Source of the DNA: Acidimicrobiia bacterium
Lineage (GTDB): Bacteria; Actinomycetota; Acidimicrobiia; Acidimicrobiales; Aldehydirespiratoraceae
Length of the DNA stretch: 64,000 bases
Reading direction: 5' to 3'
Assembly (NCBI GenBank): GCA_022819505.1
Contig: JAJEHD010000018.1
Coordinates: 62,001-126,000 of the forward strand
The notes below the pieces were generated by a model. It ran no database searches. It worked only from the letters and a program-made list of their open reading frames with translations, and was not told the DNA's origin. Below, piece by piece: positions 25,548 to 33,743 of this stretch; within the stretch, counting starts at the first letter, position 1; each line of letters starts with the position of its first letter. The translations under genes and the position numbers were made by a program.

Positions 25548-27614
25548 GTGACCAGTCGGCTCGATCGGCTGCTCAGGCCCCGGTCGCTGGCCTTCGTCGG
25601 GGGAACGGCCGCGGAGCTGGCCATCGACGCCTGCCGGTCCTTCGGCTTCTCGGGGGACATGTGGGCGGTGAACCCCGGCCGGGAGCTGCGGGGCCTACCG
25701 ACCTTCGCCTCGGCGACGCAGCTCCCCGCCGGCGTAGACGCCGCTTTCGTGGGCGTGGACCGCCACGCGTCCGTCGAGGTCGTGGGCCGGTTGGCCGCCG
25801 CCGGTGTCGGTGCGGCGGTCTGCCACGCGTCGGGTTTCGCCGAGACCGGCGAGGCCGGCGCGGCCCTTCAGGACGAGTTGGTGACCGCCGCGGCGGGAAT
25901 GCCGCTGTTGGGACCCAACTGCTATGGGGCCCTGTCGGCGCCGACCGGCGCGGCCCTGTGGCCCGACGTGCACGGCCTGACCCGCTGTGACCGCGGCGTA
26001 GCCCTGCTAAGCCAGAGCGGCAACATCGCGGTGAGTCTCACCATGCAGAGGCGCGGCCTCGATATCGCCTGGGTGGTGACGCTGGGAAACCAGGCCGACG
26101 TGGGCATCTCGGAGGCCTTCGAGACCATGGTCGCCGAGGAAGCCGTCACCGGGATCGGTCTGTGCATCGAGGCGTTGGACGACGTCGGGCGATTCGCCTC
26201 GGCCGCCGCCGCAGCCCGCCACAGAGGCCTGCCGGTGGTGGGGCTCAAGCTGGGTGCATCGGAGGTGGCCGGCGCCATTGCCGTCACCCACACCGCCTCG
26301 CTGGTTGGCGAGGACGCTGCCTACGGCGCATTGTTCGACCGGCTGGGCATCCGGCGGGTGCACTCGCTGCCCGAACTGCTCGACACCTTGGCCGTCTTGT
26401 GCTCCCTCGGGCCACTGGCAGGCAGCCGGCTGGTGTCGCTCAGCTGCTCCGGCGGCGAGGCGGCGCTGGTCGCTGACCGCAGCCGCGGCCTGGGGTTCAG
26501 CTTCCCGCCGTTCGCCGCCGACCATGCTGGCCGGGTGGCGTCTGCCCTCGACGGCAGGGTGGCGGTCACCAACCCCCTCGACTACCACACCCTCATCTGG
26601 GGAGACGAGGCCCGTCTGGCCCGCTGTTTCCGGGCCGCTCTCGGAGCGGACGGCCCGCAGTCCGCACCGGCCCCGTTCGATGCTGCACTGCTAGTGATCG
26701 ACTTCCCGGCCGAAGGGCTCGACCGGTCGCGCTGGTGGCCCACCCTCAAGGCGTTCGGCGAAGCCTGCGCCGCCAGCAGCACTCCCGGCGTGGTGGCCGC
26801 CTCGCTGGCTGAGAACCTTCCCGGGGAGGCCCGCGCCCGGGCCGCCGAGCTGGGCCTGGCTGCCTGCGGCGACATCGACACCGCCCTGTCGGCGCTCGAG
26901 GCAGCCGTCGCCTGGGGGCGGCAGCCTCCTGTGCAGGACGCCTCATGGCCGGCCCCGGCTCGCGGCTCAGACTTCGGTTCGAGGGTGGTGCCTGAGCACG
27001 AGGCCAAGGGGCGGCTGGGGGCGGTTGGCATTGCTGTGCCGGCCGGGCTGCCGGTACCCGCCGAAGAGGCCGCGGCCACAGCCGACCGGCTCGGATATCC
27101 GGTGGTCGTGAAAGCGATCGGCTTGGCCCACAAGACCGAGACGGGCGGGGTAGTGGTGGGCGTCGAAGATCCCGACGAGGTCGCCGCTGCCGCCCGGCGC
27201 CTCGCGGGTGACGGCAGGACCGTGATGGTGGAGTCCTGCGTCACCGGCGCCGTCGCCGAGCTGCTGGTGAGCGTGCGGTCGGCGCCGCCGGTGGGGATGC
27301 TGCTCACTCTCGGAACCGGCGGGACTCTGGTGGAGGTGCTCGACGACACTGCCAGCCTGCTTCTGCCAGCGTCTGCTGATGAGGTACGCGGGGCCCTGCG
27401 CAGCCTGCGGATCTGGCCGATGCTGGCCGGATACCGGGGCAGTCCGGCCGCGGCGGTCAAAGCAGTGGTCGAGGCCATCGATGCGCTCGGTGCGTTGGTG
27501 CGCGACGATCGCAGCATCATCGAAGTCGAGATCAACCCCTTGATCGTCACGCGCGAGACAGCCGTCGCCGCCGACGCGCTGATGCTTGTGGTAGAGCCAC
27601 CGGCCCATGGCTGA
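25548..27614 (+). CDS. NDP-forming acyl-CoA synthetase (acetate-CoA ligase family)
   Basis: Single-chain ADP-forming-type acyl-CoA ligase of 688 residues. Order: CoA-binding Rossmann domain (RPRSLAFVGGTAAE), succinyl-CoA ligase-like domain (LLSQSGNIAVSLTMQ; phospho-His candidate H248 in AVTHTASLVG), and a C-terminal ATP-grasp domain from about residue 480 (EHEAKGRLGAVGIAVPAG, GYPVVVKAIGLAHKTETGGV). The family makes acyl-CoA from a carboxylate with ATP. Here it would activate gamma-butyrobetaine, crotonobetaine or carnitine, replacing the AMP-forming CaiC or the CaiB CoA-transferase. GTG 25548 starts 6 bp after the acyl-CoA dehydrogenase, and the end overlaps the caiD-like gene by 8 bp. Confidence 0.87.
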   Translation: MTSRLDRLLRPRSLAFVGGTAAELAIDACRSFGFSGDMWAVNPGRELRGLPTFASATQLPAGVDAAFVGVDRHASVEVVGRLAAAGVGAAVCHASGFAETGEAGAALQDELVTAAAGMPLLGPNCYGALSAPTGAALWPDVHGLTRCDRGVALLSQSGNIAVSLTMQRRGLDIAWVVTLGNQADVGISEAFETMVAEEAVTGIGLCIEALDDVGRFASAAAAARHRGLPVVGLKLGASEVAGAIAVTHTASLVGEDAAYGALFDRLGIRRVHSLPELLDTLAVLCSLGPLAGSRLVSLSCSGGEAALVADRSRGLGFSFPPFAADHAGRVASALDGRVAVTNPLDYHTLIWGDEARLARCFRAALGADGPQSAPAPFDAALLVIDFPAEGLDRSRWWPTLKAFGEACAASSTPGVVAASLAENLPGEARARAAELGLAACGDIDTALSALEAAVAWGRQPPVQDASWPAPARGSDFGSRVVPEHEAKGRLGAVGIAVPAGLPVPAEEAAATADRLGYPVVVKAIGLAHKTETGGVVVGVEDPDEVAAAARRLAGDGRTVMVESCVTGAVAELLVSVRSAPPVGMLLTLGTGGTLVEVLDDTASLLLPASADEVRGALRSLRIWPMLAGYRGSPAAAVKAVVEAIDALGALVRDDRSIIEVEINPLIVTRETAVAADALMLVVEPPAHG

Positions 27615-28404
27615 GCCCGGCCCGGCCAGCGCGGTAACGGCCGCCGTGGACGGCCCCCTGCTCGAGGTCACCATCGACCGCCCGAAGGCCAACGCCATCG
27701 ACGCGGCCACCAGCCGCGAGTTGAGCCGCGTGTTCGCGGCCTTCCGCGACGACGCCGACCTCCGGGTGGCCGTACTCACCGGCGCCGGCGACCGCTTCTT
27801 CTCGGCCGGCTGGGACCTGAACGCCGCGGCCGAGGGCGAGGACTTCGAGGCTGACTACGGCGAGGGCGGCTTCGGCGGCTTCGGTGAGCTGCCCGGCCTG
27901 CTCAAGCCGGTCATCGCCGCGGTCAACGGCATGGCGATCGGCGGCGGCTTCGAGATCGTCCTCGCCGCCGATCTCGTGGTGGCCGCCGAGCACGCCCGCT
28001 TCTGGCTGCCGGAGGCCTCGCTGGGGCTCGTTCCCGACAGCGGCTCGGTGCGACTGCCCAGGATGGTGCCGCCCGTGGTGGCCAACGAGATTCTGTACGG
28101 AGGCCGGCGCCTCGATGCGGCCGAGGCGCTGCGCTGGGGGCTCGTCAACTCGGTCGTCGACGCCTCCGACCTGATGAGCGAAGCCCGGGCACTCGCAGCC
28201 AGAGTGGTAGAGGCGGCCCCCCTGTCGGTGGCGGCCATCGGCCAGATACGTGACTACACCCGCCACCTTCGGTTGGCCGAGGCCTTCGAGGTGCTGCGCT
28301 CCGGGAAACTGGTCGCCTACGAGGCCATGCTCGCCTCCGAGGACGCCGCCGAGGGCCCGCGGGCCTTCACCGAGGGCCGCACACCGCGCTGGAAGGGCTG
28401 CTAA
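27607..28404 (+). CDS. caiD: Crotonobetainyl-CoA hydratase (CaiD-like)
   Basis: Enoyl-CoA hydratase/isomerase-family protein of 265 residues expected to hydrate crotonobetainyl-CoA to L-carnitinyl-CoA. As I recall E. coli CaiD, the match runs along the whole chain: DRPKANAIDA, FFSAGWDLNAAAEGE, KPVIAAVNG, LPEASLGLVPDSGS, AEALRWGLVN and the end AEGPRAFTEGRTPRWKG. Glu116 (GGGFEIVLAAD) and Glu136 (LPEASLG) fit the two catalytic glutamates of the family. It overlaps the ligase by 8 bp and ends the operon. This is the strongest single indicator of carnitine chemistry here. Confidence 0.85.
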   Translation: MAEPGPASAVTAAVDGPLLEVTIDRPKANAIDAATSRELSRVFAAFRDDADLRVAVLTGAGDRFFSAGWDLNAAAEGEDFEADYGEGGFGGFGELPGLLKPVIAAVNGMAIGGGFEIVLAADLVVAAEHARFWLPEASLGLVPDSGSVRLPRMVPPVVANEILYGGRRLDAAEALRWGLVNSVVDASDLMSEARALAARVVEAAPLSVAAIGQIRDYTRHLRLAEAFEVLRSGKLVAYEAMLASEDAAEGPRAFTEGRTPRWKGC

Positions 28405-28430
28405 CCCTTGGTCTGTGGCTCTACCGTGCG

Positions 28431-28477
28431 TTCTTGATGTAGTTGACCGCACCAGGACGGCATAACTACATCAAGAA
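28431..28477. repeat. AT-rich 14-bp perfect inverted repeat between convergent operons
   Basis: TTCTTGATGTAGTT (28431-28444) and AACTACATCAAGAA (28464-28477) are perfect complements around a 19-nt centre. The repeat sits in the 83-bp gap between the caiD-like gene and the end of the permease gene. Its AT content is far above the surroundings and no T-tract follows. It could be a bidirectional terminator, a regulator site or a remnant of a small mobile element. Confidence 0.7.
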
Positions 28478-28487
28478 TGACGAGGTC

Positions 28488-30611
28488 CTAGTTGCCGCCT
28501 TCGACGGGGGTGAACCGGCGGGTCCAGGCCTGCAGCATGCGGTCCAGCAGCATGGCCAGCAGCACGATGGCCATTCCGGCCACGAAACCCGACCCCACCG
28601 AGTCGGTCCGCCTGAGCCCCTTCACCGTCTCAAGGCCGAGGCCGCCGCCGCCCACCAGCCCCGCGATCACCACCATGGCCAGCACAAGCATCACCGTCTG
28701 GTTGATGCCGGCGATGATGCTCGGTGCAGCCAGCGGCAGTTGCACCTTGCGCAGGGTCTGGCCGCGGGTGGCGCCGAAGGCTCGGGACGCCTCGGTGGCC
28801 TCGCCCGCCACCTGGCGTATGCCCAGGTTGGTCAGCCGGGTCGCGGCTGGCAATGCGTACAGGACCGACGCGATGATCCCAGGGATCCGCCCAACGTTGA
28901 ACATGATGATCACCGGCACGAGCAGCACGAAGCTGGGGATCGTCTGCAGGAAATCGAGCACCGGCTTGAGCATCCGCTCGAACCGGTCGCTGCGGGCGGC
29001 CAGGACCCCCAGCGGGATGCCGCACAGGATCGCCATGGCCACGGCCACGATGACCTGGGCGAAAGTGTCCATGGAGAGCGTCCACATCCCGAGGAACCCG
29101 AGACCGGCCGCGCAGGCCGTGCAGAACGCGGCCAGGGCCGGCCCGCCCAGCCGCCACGAAGCCAGCGCCACGGCCAGAACCACCACCGGCCAGGCCAGAT
29201 CCGAGCTGAACAGTTCCCGTAGCGGCGTCACGGCGTAGATGGTGATCGAGTCGCTGAACCAGCCGGTCCCGAACCAGGTCCCGCCGATCTCGTAGAGGTT
29301 GTCCCGGACCCAGTCGACCAGCCAGTCGATCCGGTCCGCGAACGAGAAGGAGATCGCGCCGGGAAACTCGACTCGGCCGCTCACCGCTCCCACCAGCGTG
29401 CCGGCCAGGAGCAGGGCGCCGCCGAGCACCTTGCGAGGATGGCGGCCCAGTGCCTCCACCCCGAGCTTCCGGCTCATCCGAACAGCCATCATGCTGCCCG
29501 CCCGCGACAAGCCACCGTCAATGGAGGACAGCACGCCCTCCACCCACCGGATCGGCTTGACGTGGGCCAGGGTGTCGGGCATGAGGCGCAGCCGGCGACG
29601 GGTCCCGATGCCCGCAGCTCCATGGGTCACCCGGTCCATGATGACGGCCAGCACGACGATGGCCAGACCGGCCTCCAGCGCCCGTCCGACGAACAGTCCC
29701 CGCAACGACACCAGTACCACCTGGCCCAGCCCGCCCGCGCCGATGAGGGCCGCGATCACGACAATGCTCAGCGCCATCATGATGGTCTGGTTGATGCCGG
29801 TCAGCACACTGGGCAACGCCAGCGGGAACTGCACCTTGCGCAGGGTCTGGCGGGGTGTGGCCCCGAACATCTCGGCGGCCTCCACAGTGGCGGCAGGCAC
29901 GGTCCGTATGCCCAGATTGGTGAGCCTGATCACCGGCGGGAGGGCGTACACGACGGTGGCGATGATGGCCGGCACCCTGGCCACGCCGAACAGCAGGACC
30001 ACCGGGATCAGGTACACGAAAGCCGGCAGGGTCTGCATGGCGTCGAGCGCCGGCCGCAGCGCCTGCTGGAGCCGGTCGTAACGGGCCGCGGCGATTCCCA
30101 CCGGCACACCGATAGCGACCGAGATGGCGACGGCTACCGCCATCAACGCAACTGTCTGGAGGCTCTCGGTCCACAGGCCTATGGCGCCGAAGTAGAGGAC
30201 GCCCACCCCGGTGAGCAGGCCCGCCCGCAGCCCCAGCACGGAGGTGGCGATCATGGCCGTCGCGCCCACCACCACGTACCACGGCAGCCACAGCAGGAAC
30301 CACTCGACGGCCCGCAAGCCCCAGTCGATCATGTCGCTGACCGGGTTGAAGAAGAACGAGAAGCTCCAATGGCTCGTCTGGTTGTTGATCACCCAGCGGC
30401 GAGCATCGTCGATCCAGTCCGCCAGCGGGATCACCAGCGACTCAGGGAATCCCCCGAGCGAGCTCAGGGCGATCTGGACCGCCACCAGCACGGCGACCCC
30501 GATGGCGAGGCCCCCGCCCGAGCGGATCCGCCTCTGCCGGTCCTGGGTCAGCCGAGCTTCGATGGTGCTCGAAGCCTCCGACGGCGCCGCGGACGGCGCG
30601 GCCGTGGTCAC
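28488..30611 (-). CDS. Betaine/carnitine ABC transporter permease with two fused ProW domains
   Basis: 707-residue membrane component of a ProU/OpuA-type importer. Two complete permease modules lie in one chain (about residues 130-330 and 480-690). Each has a near-identical core: QTLPAFVYLIPV against QTIPSFVLLVPV, RLTNLGIR in both, an EAA loop with FGATPRQTLRKVQ against FGATRGQTLRKVQ, and GINQT. Extra helices at the N-terminus and between the modules complete it. Usual ProW proteins have one module and form homodimers; here one chain could build the whole pore. GTG 30611 overlaps the ATPase gene by 4 bp. Confidence 0.9.
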   Translation of the reverse strand: MTTAAPSAAPSEASSTIEARLTQDRQRRIRSGGGLAIGVAVLVAVQIALSSLGGFPESLVIPLADWIDDARRWVINNQTSHWSFSFFFNPVSDMIDWGLRAVEWFLLWLPWYVVVGATAMIATSVLGLRAGLLTGVGVLYFGAIGLWTESLQTVALMAVAVAISVAIGVPVGIAAARYDRLQQALRPALDAMQTLPAFVYLIPVVLLFGVARVPAIIATVVYALPPVIRLTNLGIRTVPAATVEAAEMFGATPRQTLRKVQFPLALPSVLTGINQTIMMALSIVVIAALIGAGGLGQVVLVSLRGLFVGRALEAGLAIVVLAVIMDRVTHGAAGIGTRRRLRLMPDTLAHVKPIRWVEGVLSSIDGGLSRAGSMMAVRMSRKLGVEALGRHPRKVLGGALLLAGTLVGAVSGRVEFPGAISFSFADRIDWLVDWVRDNLYEIGGTWFGTGWFSDSITIYAVTPLRELFSSDLAWPVVVLAVALASWRLGGPALAAFCTACAAGLGFLGMWTLSMDTFAQVIVAVAMAILCGIPLGVLAARSDRFERMLKPVLDFLQTIPSFVLLVPVIIMFNVGRIPGIIASVLYALPAATRLTNLGIRQVAGEATEASRAFGATRGQTLRKVQLPLAAPSIIAGINQTVMLVLAMVVIAGLVGGGGLGLETVKGLRRTDSVGSGFVAGMAIVLLAMLLDRMLQAWTRRFTPVEGGN

Positions 30612-31714
30612 CGCGGCTCGGCGGTACGGTCGCCGGCCGCGGCTCCGGCTCTGGAGCCCTCATCCAGCAATGCGGCTACCTGGTCCCGGTCGACGGTGCC
30701 CACGACCTGGCCCTGATCGTCGGCGACGCACAACTCCTCGGGGCTGGCCAGCAGCCGGGGCAGCACGTCGTCGAGGACCGCGCCGACGCTCACCGGTTCT
30801 CCCGCGGGCGTCTCGCCGTCGAGGGGCCGCATGACCGAGCCCACGGTCACCACCTTCGTCTTCGGTGCGTCCTCGGTGAACTCGCGCACGTACTCGTCGG
30901 CGGGTGCCGACACGATCTGCTCGGGCGTGCCCACCTGCACGAACTCGCCGTCCTTCATGATGGCGATGCGGTCCCCGAGCTTGAGGGCCTCATGGAAGTC
31001 GTGGGTGATGAACACCAGCGTGCGGCGCATGCTGGCCTGCAGCGACAGCAGTTCGTCCTGCATGTCGCGGCGGATCAGCGGATCCAGCGCCGAGAACGGC
31101 TCGTCGAAGAACAGGATCTCGGGCTCCACGCACAGCGCCCGGGCCAGTCCCACCCGCTGCTGCATCCCGCCTGAGAGCTGTTGGGGGAAATGGTCGGTCC
31201 AGTCCTTGAGACCGACCACCTCGAGGACTTGCAGGGCCCGTTCGTAGCGGTCCGCCTTGGTCGCCCCCTGGATCTCGAGGCCGAAGGCGACGTTGTCGAT
31301 CACCTTCCGGTGCGGGAACAGCCCGAAGTGCTGGAACACCATCGACAAGCGGCTCCGCCTGAGTTCTCTCAGCCCCTCGTCGTCGAGGTCTCCGATGGGC
31401 GTGCCGTCGATCTCGACGGTCCCGCTAGTCGGCTCGATCAGGCGGGACAGGCAGCGAATCAGGGTCGACTTGCCGGAGCCGGACAGGCCCATGACAACGA
31501 AGATCTCGCCGCGCTCGACCGAGAATGTCGCGTCCCTGACCGCGATCAAGCAGCCGGTGCGCTCCTGCACGACTTGGCGGCTGGCACCCTCGTCGAGGAG
31601 GGCCATGGCCGCGGCCAGGTCCTCGCCGAAGACCTTGGTGATCTCCGTGCACACGAGCGGCGCGGCCACCTCGATGCCGGCCCGTTCGGCCTCATCACCC
31701 GCGGCAGCGACCAC
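30608..31714 (-). CDS. Betaine/carnitine ABC transporter ATP-binding protein (ProV/OpuAA type)
   Basis: 368-residue ATPase that powers the quaternary-amine importer. It shows the N-terminal segment typical of ProV (ITKVFGEDLAAAMALLDEG), Walker A GLSGSGKST (76-84), signature LSGGMQQRVGLARAL, Walker B ILFFDEPFSALDPL and switch His in FITHDF. The C-terminal ~100 residues form a CBS-like regulatory region (VGSVMRPLDGE, ELCVADDQGQVVGTV), which in this family can sense ionic strength. It is transcribed first in the minus-strand operon, divergent from the binding-protein gene. Confidence 0.92.
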   Translation of the reverse strand: MVAAAGDEAERAGIEVAAPLVCTEITKVFGEDLAAAMALLDEGASRQVVQERTGCLIAVRDATFSVERGEIFVVMGLSGSGKSTLIRCLSRLIEPTSGTVEIDGTPIGDLDDEGLRELRRSRLSMVFQHFGLFPHRKVIDNVAFGLEIQGATKADRYERALQVLEVVGLKDWTDHFPQQLSGGMQQRVGLARALCVEPEILFFDEPFSALDPLIRRDMQDELLSLQASMRRTLVFITHDFHEALKLGDRIAIMKDGEFVQVGTPEQIVSAPADEYVREFTEDAPKTKVVTVGSVMRPLDGETPAGEPVSVGAVLDDVLPRLLASPEELCVADDQGQVVGTVDRDQVAALLDEGSRAGAAAGDRTAEPR

Positions 31715-31887
31715 CAGCGCATGTTAGGCGGTGGCCGTCCGCGCCGACGGCGAACGAAGTAAGTCATGTGGACTCCAGACACCGGACTATTGACTTATGG
31801 CACCACCCATGTGTTAGACATTGGGCCTCGGAGTTGGTCGCGCGGCAGGGCGCGGCCCGGGACAAGACAACTGGGAGGGGACACCGG
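31715..31887. promoter_or_regulatory. Divergent promoter region of the betaine/carnitine transporter
   Basis: A 173-bp gap between the ATPase/permease operon and the binding-protein gene. On the plus strand TTGACT (31790-31795) and TAGACA (31815-31820) are a plausible -35/-10 pair with 19-bp spacing. A 7-bp inverted repeat TAAGTCA-N24-TGACTTA (31760-31766 / 31791-31797) overlaps that -35, so a regulator bound there could control both directions. GGGAGGGG (31873-31880) is the ribosome binding site of the binding protein. Confidence 0.45.
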
Positions 31888-32817
31888 ATGAGGAAGTCTC
31901 TATGGAAGCTTGCCGCCGGAGTGGCCGTGCTCGGCCTGCTGGCGGGAGCCTGTAGCGGTGGCGACGACGGTGCGGAGGAGATCACCACCATCAAGCTCGT
32001 CGCCAATCCGTGGAGCGGCTCCGCCGCCAACATCGAGGTGGCCAAGCAGCTTCTCGAGAACGAGCTGGGCTACACGGTCGAGGTCACCGACCTCGACGAG
32101 AACGCCCAGTGGTCGGCGATCAACACCGGCGAGCTGCACGCGTCGCTTGAGGTCTGGCCCTCGGGCCACGGTCAGAACCGCACCGACTTCATCGACAACC
32201 CCGACGGCAACGTCGTGGACGCCGGCCTGCTCGGTCCCATCGGCCAGATCGGCTGGTACCTGCCCACCTACATGATCGATCAGAACCCCGCGCTGGCCAA
32301 CGCGGAGGGATTCACCGATCCGGCGCTGGCTGCCCTGTTCGCCACCGCAGAGACGGGCGAGGCCGGGCAGATCCTGCACGGCGACCCCAGCTGGGTGACC
32401 TTCGAGCAGGACATTATCGACGACTTCGGGCTGAACCTCGAGATCGTGTACGCAGGCTCCGAGGAGGCGCTGCTGGCCGCGTTCGACGCCGCCTTCGCCC
32501 GCGAGGAGCCCGTGCTGTCGTACTTCTGGACACCCCACTCGGCCTTCAACACATTCGATCTCGTCGAGTTGGAGCTGCCGCCGGATCCCGACGGCAACAA
32601 GTACTACCCGTCGGAGGATCTCTTCAAGATCGTCTGGTCCGGGCTCGAGGAGGGGGCTCCCAACGCGTGGGCCTTCCTGCACAACTTCAACTACACCACC
32701 GCCGACCAGGTGTCGATGCTGGCCGCCATCGATGGAGAGGGCAAGAGCGTCGAGGAGGCCGCGGCGGACTGGATCGCCGCCAACGAGGCCACCTGGAGCG
32801 CCTGGGTCCCGTCGTAG
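31888..32817 (+). CDS. Glycine betaine/carnitine-type substrate-binding lipoprotein (OpuAC/ProX)
   Basis: 309-residue periplasmic-type binding protein anchored as a lipoprotein: a signal (WKLAAGVAVLGLLAGAC) with Cys22 as lipidation site, slightly off the standard lipobox. The mature part is an OpuAC fold with IKLVANPWSGSAANIEVAKQ, ASLEVWPSGH, GWYLPTYM and LSYFWTPHSAF. The several Trp/Tyr residues in these motifs are the sort that build the aromatic cage for a quaternary ammonium group. ATG 31888 is fixed by GGGAGGGG and by the signal peptide. It is divergent from the ATPase/permease genes. Betaine, carnitine and choline cannot be told apart by eye. Confidence 0.88.
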   Translation: MRKSLWKLAAGVAVLGLLAGACSGGDDGAEEITTIKLVANPWSGSAANIEVAKQLLENELGYTVEVTDLDENAQWSAINTGELHASLEVWPSGHGQNRTDFIDNPDGNVVDAGLLGPIGQIGWYLPTYMIDQNPALANAEGFTDPALAALFATAETGEAGQILHGDPSWVTFEQDIIDDFGLNLEIVYAGSEEALLAAFDAAFAREEPVLSYFWTPHSAFNTFDLVELELPPDPDGNKYYPSEDLFKIVWSGLEEGAPNAWAFLHNFNYTTADQVSMLAAIDGEGKSVEEAAADWIAANEATWSAWVPS

Positions 32818-32839
32818 CCAATAGGCCGAGCGAATAGCT

Positions 32840-32891
32840 GAGCCGGGGCTCGTCCCCGGCTCAAGGAGGGACCGGGGTGAGCCCCGGTCCC
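32840..32891. terminator. Two tandem perfect hairpins between convergent genes
   Basis: Hairpin 1: GAGCCGGGG / CCCCGGCTC (32840-32862), 9-bp stem and 5-nt loop. Hairpin 2: GGGACCGGGG / CCCCGGTCCC (32868-32891), 10-bp stem and TGAG loop. They fill the gap between the binding-protein gene and the convergent creatininase-like gene and make a convincing bidirectional terminator. Confidence 0.7.
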
Positions 32892-32908
32892 TTCCGCGCT
32901 CGCGGGGT

Positions 32909-33694
32909 TCAGCCTCGCCCGAAGTCCCAGGCCGCGATCTCGGCCATCTGCTCGCCGAGCAGGGCCACCGCGGTCTCGAACAGCAGTTTGCCCTCGTCGG
33001 CGTTGGCTCCCGTCGGGTCGCCGATGTGGCCGTCGGGCCCGAAGTCGTTCGACAGCCAGCCGAAGGAGGCCAGCCCTCCGAAGCGCACGTAGCGGTTGTC
33101 CGCCAGGCGCTCCGGCACAGCCCTCCTGGCCCGCTCGAGATGCACCAGATGGGGACGCAGGTGCATGAACACCGAGGTCTCCCGGTGCCCGCCGTGGATA
33201 CCCATTCCGAGTTCGGTGGTCTCGGGCGACTTGCCGCCGTGGTCGGGCGGAACGAACGGGTGCACGAGAAAGGTCATGAGCCCGGTCGCCAGCCGGATCT
33301 CGCGGCAGGCCACGTTCAGCAGGGCCGAGTTGCCGCCGTGGCCGTTGAGGAACACCAGGCGCTCGGCCCTGGTCTCGGCCACGCAGCGGCCGATGTCGCG
33401 CAGGACCGCCAGCAACGTCTCCGCCGACAGCCACAGGGTGCCGGGCGACCAGGCGTGCTCGTTCGACTTCGACACCGACAGCGTGGGCAGCAGCCACAGG
33501 TCAGAGTCGTCGCCGTGCTCGGCGACGAGGGCGGCCGCCGTCTCGTGGGCGATCACATGGTCCACCGATAGCGGCAGGTGTGGGCCGTGCTGCTCCACCG
33601 CCCCGATCGGCTGCACGATCACCGACGACTCGGTTATCCGTTCGGCGATCTCGGGTCCGCTGAGATCCTCGAGGCGGCGGCTGGGCTCGGTCAC
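32909..33694 (-). CDS. Creatininase-family amidohydrolase
   Basis: Metal-dependent hydrolase of the creatininase/MftE superfamily, 261 residues from GTG 33694. Metal-ligand motifs are IGAVEQHGPHLPLSVDH (E34, H36, D45), FLNGHGGN and the Glu in GGHRETS. Longer in-frame starts would run into the neighbouring lipoprotein gene and have no family similarity. Members act on creatinine, on riboflavin-like intermediates or on the mycofactocin peptide. No mycofactocin genes are near, so creatinine or another cyclic amide is possible. It is convergent with the betaine/carnitine binding-protein gene. Confidence 0.85.
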   Translation of the reverse strand: MTEPSRRLEDLSGPEIAERITESSVIVQPIGAVEQHGPHLPLSVDHVIAHETAAALVAEHGDDSDLWLLPTLSVSKSNEHAWSPGTLWLSAETLLAVLRDIGRCVAETRAERLVFLNGHGGNSALLNVACREIRLATGLMTFLVHPFVPPDHGGKSPETTELGMGIHGGHRETSVFMHLRPHLVHLERARRAVPERLADNRYVRFGGLASFGWLSNDFGPDGHIGDPTGANADEGKLLFETAVALLGEQMAEIAAWDFGRG

Positions 33695-33743
33695 GGGCTC
33701 CAAAGTAACCGATGCCGCGCCCGGTGGCGGGGTCGGCGGGCGG

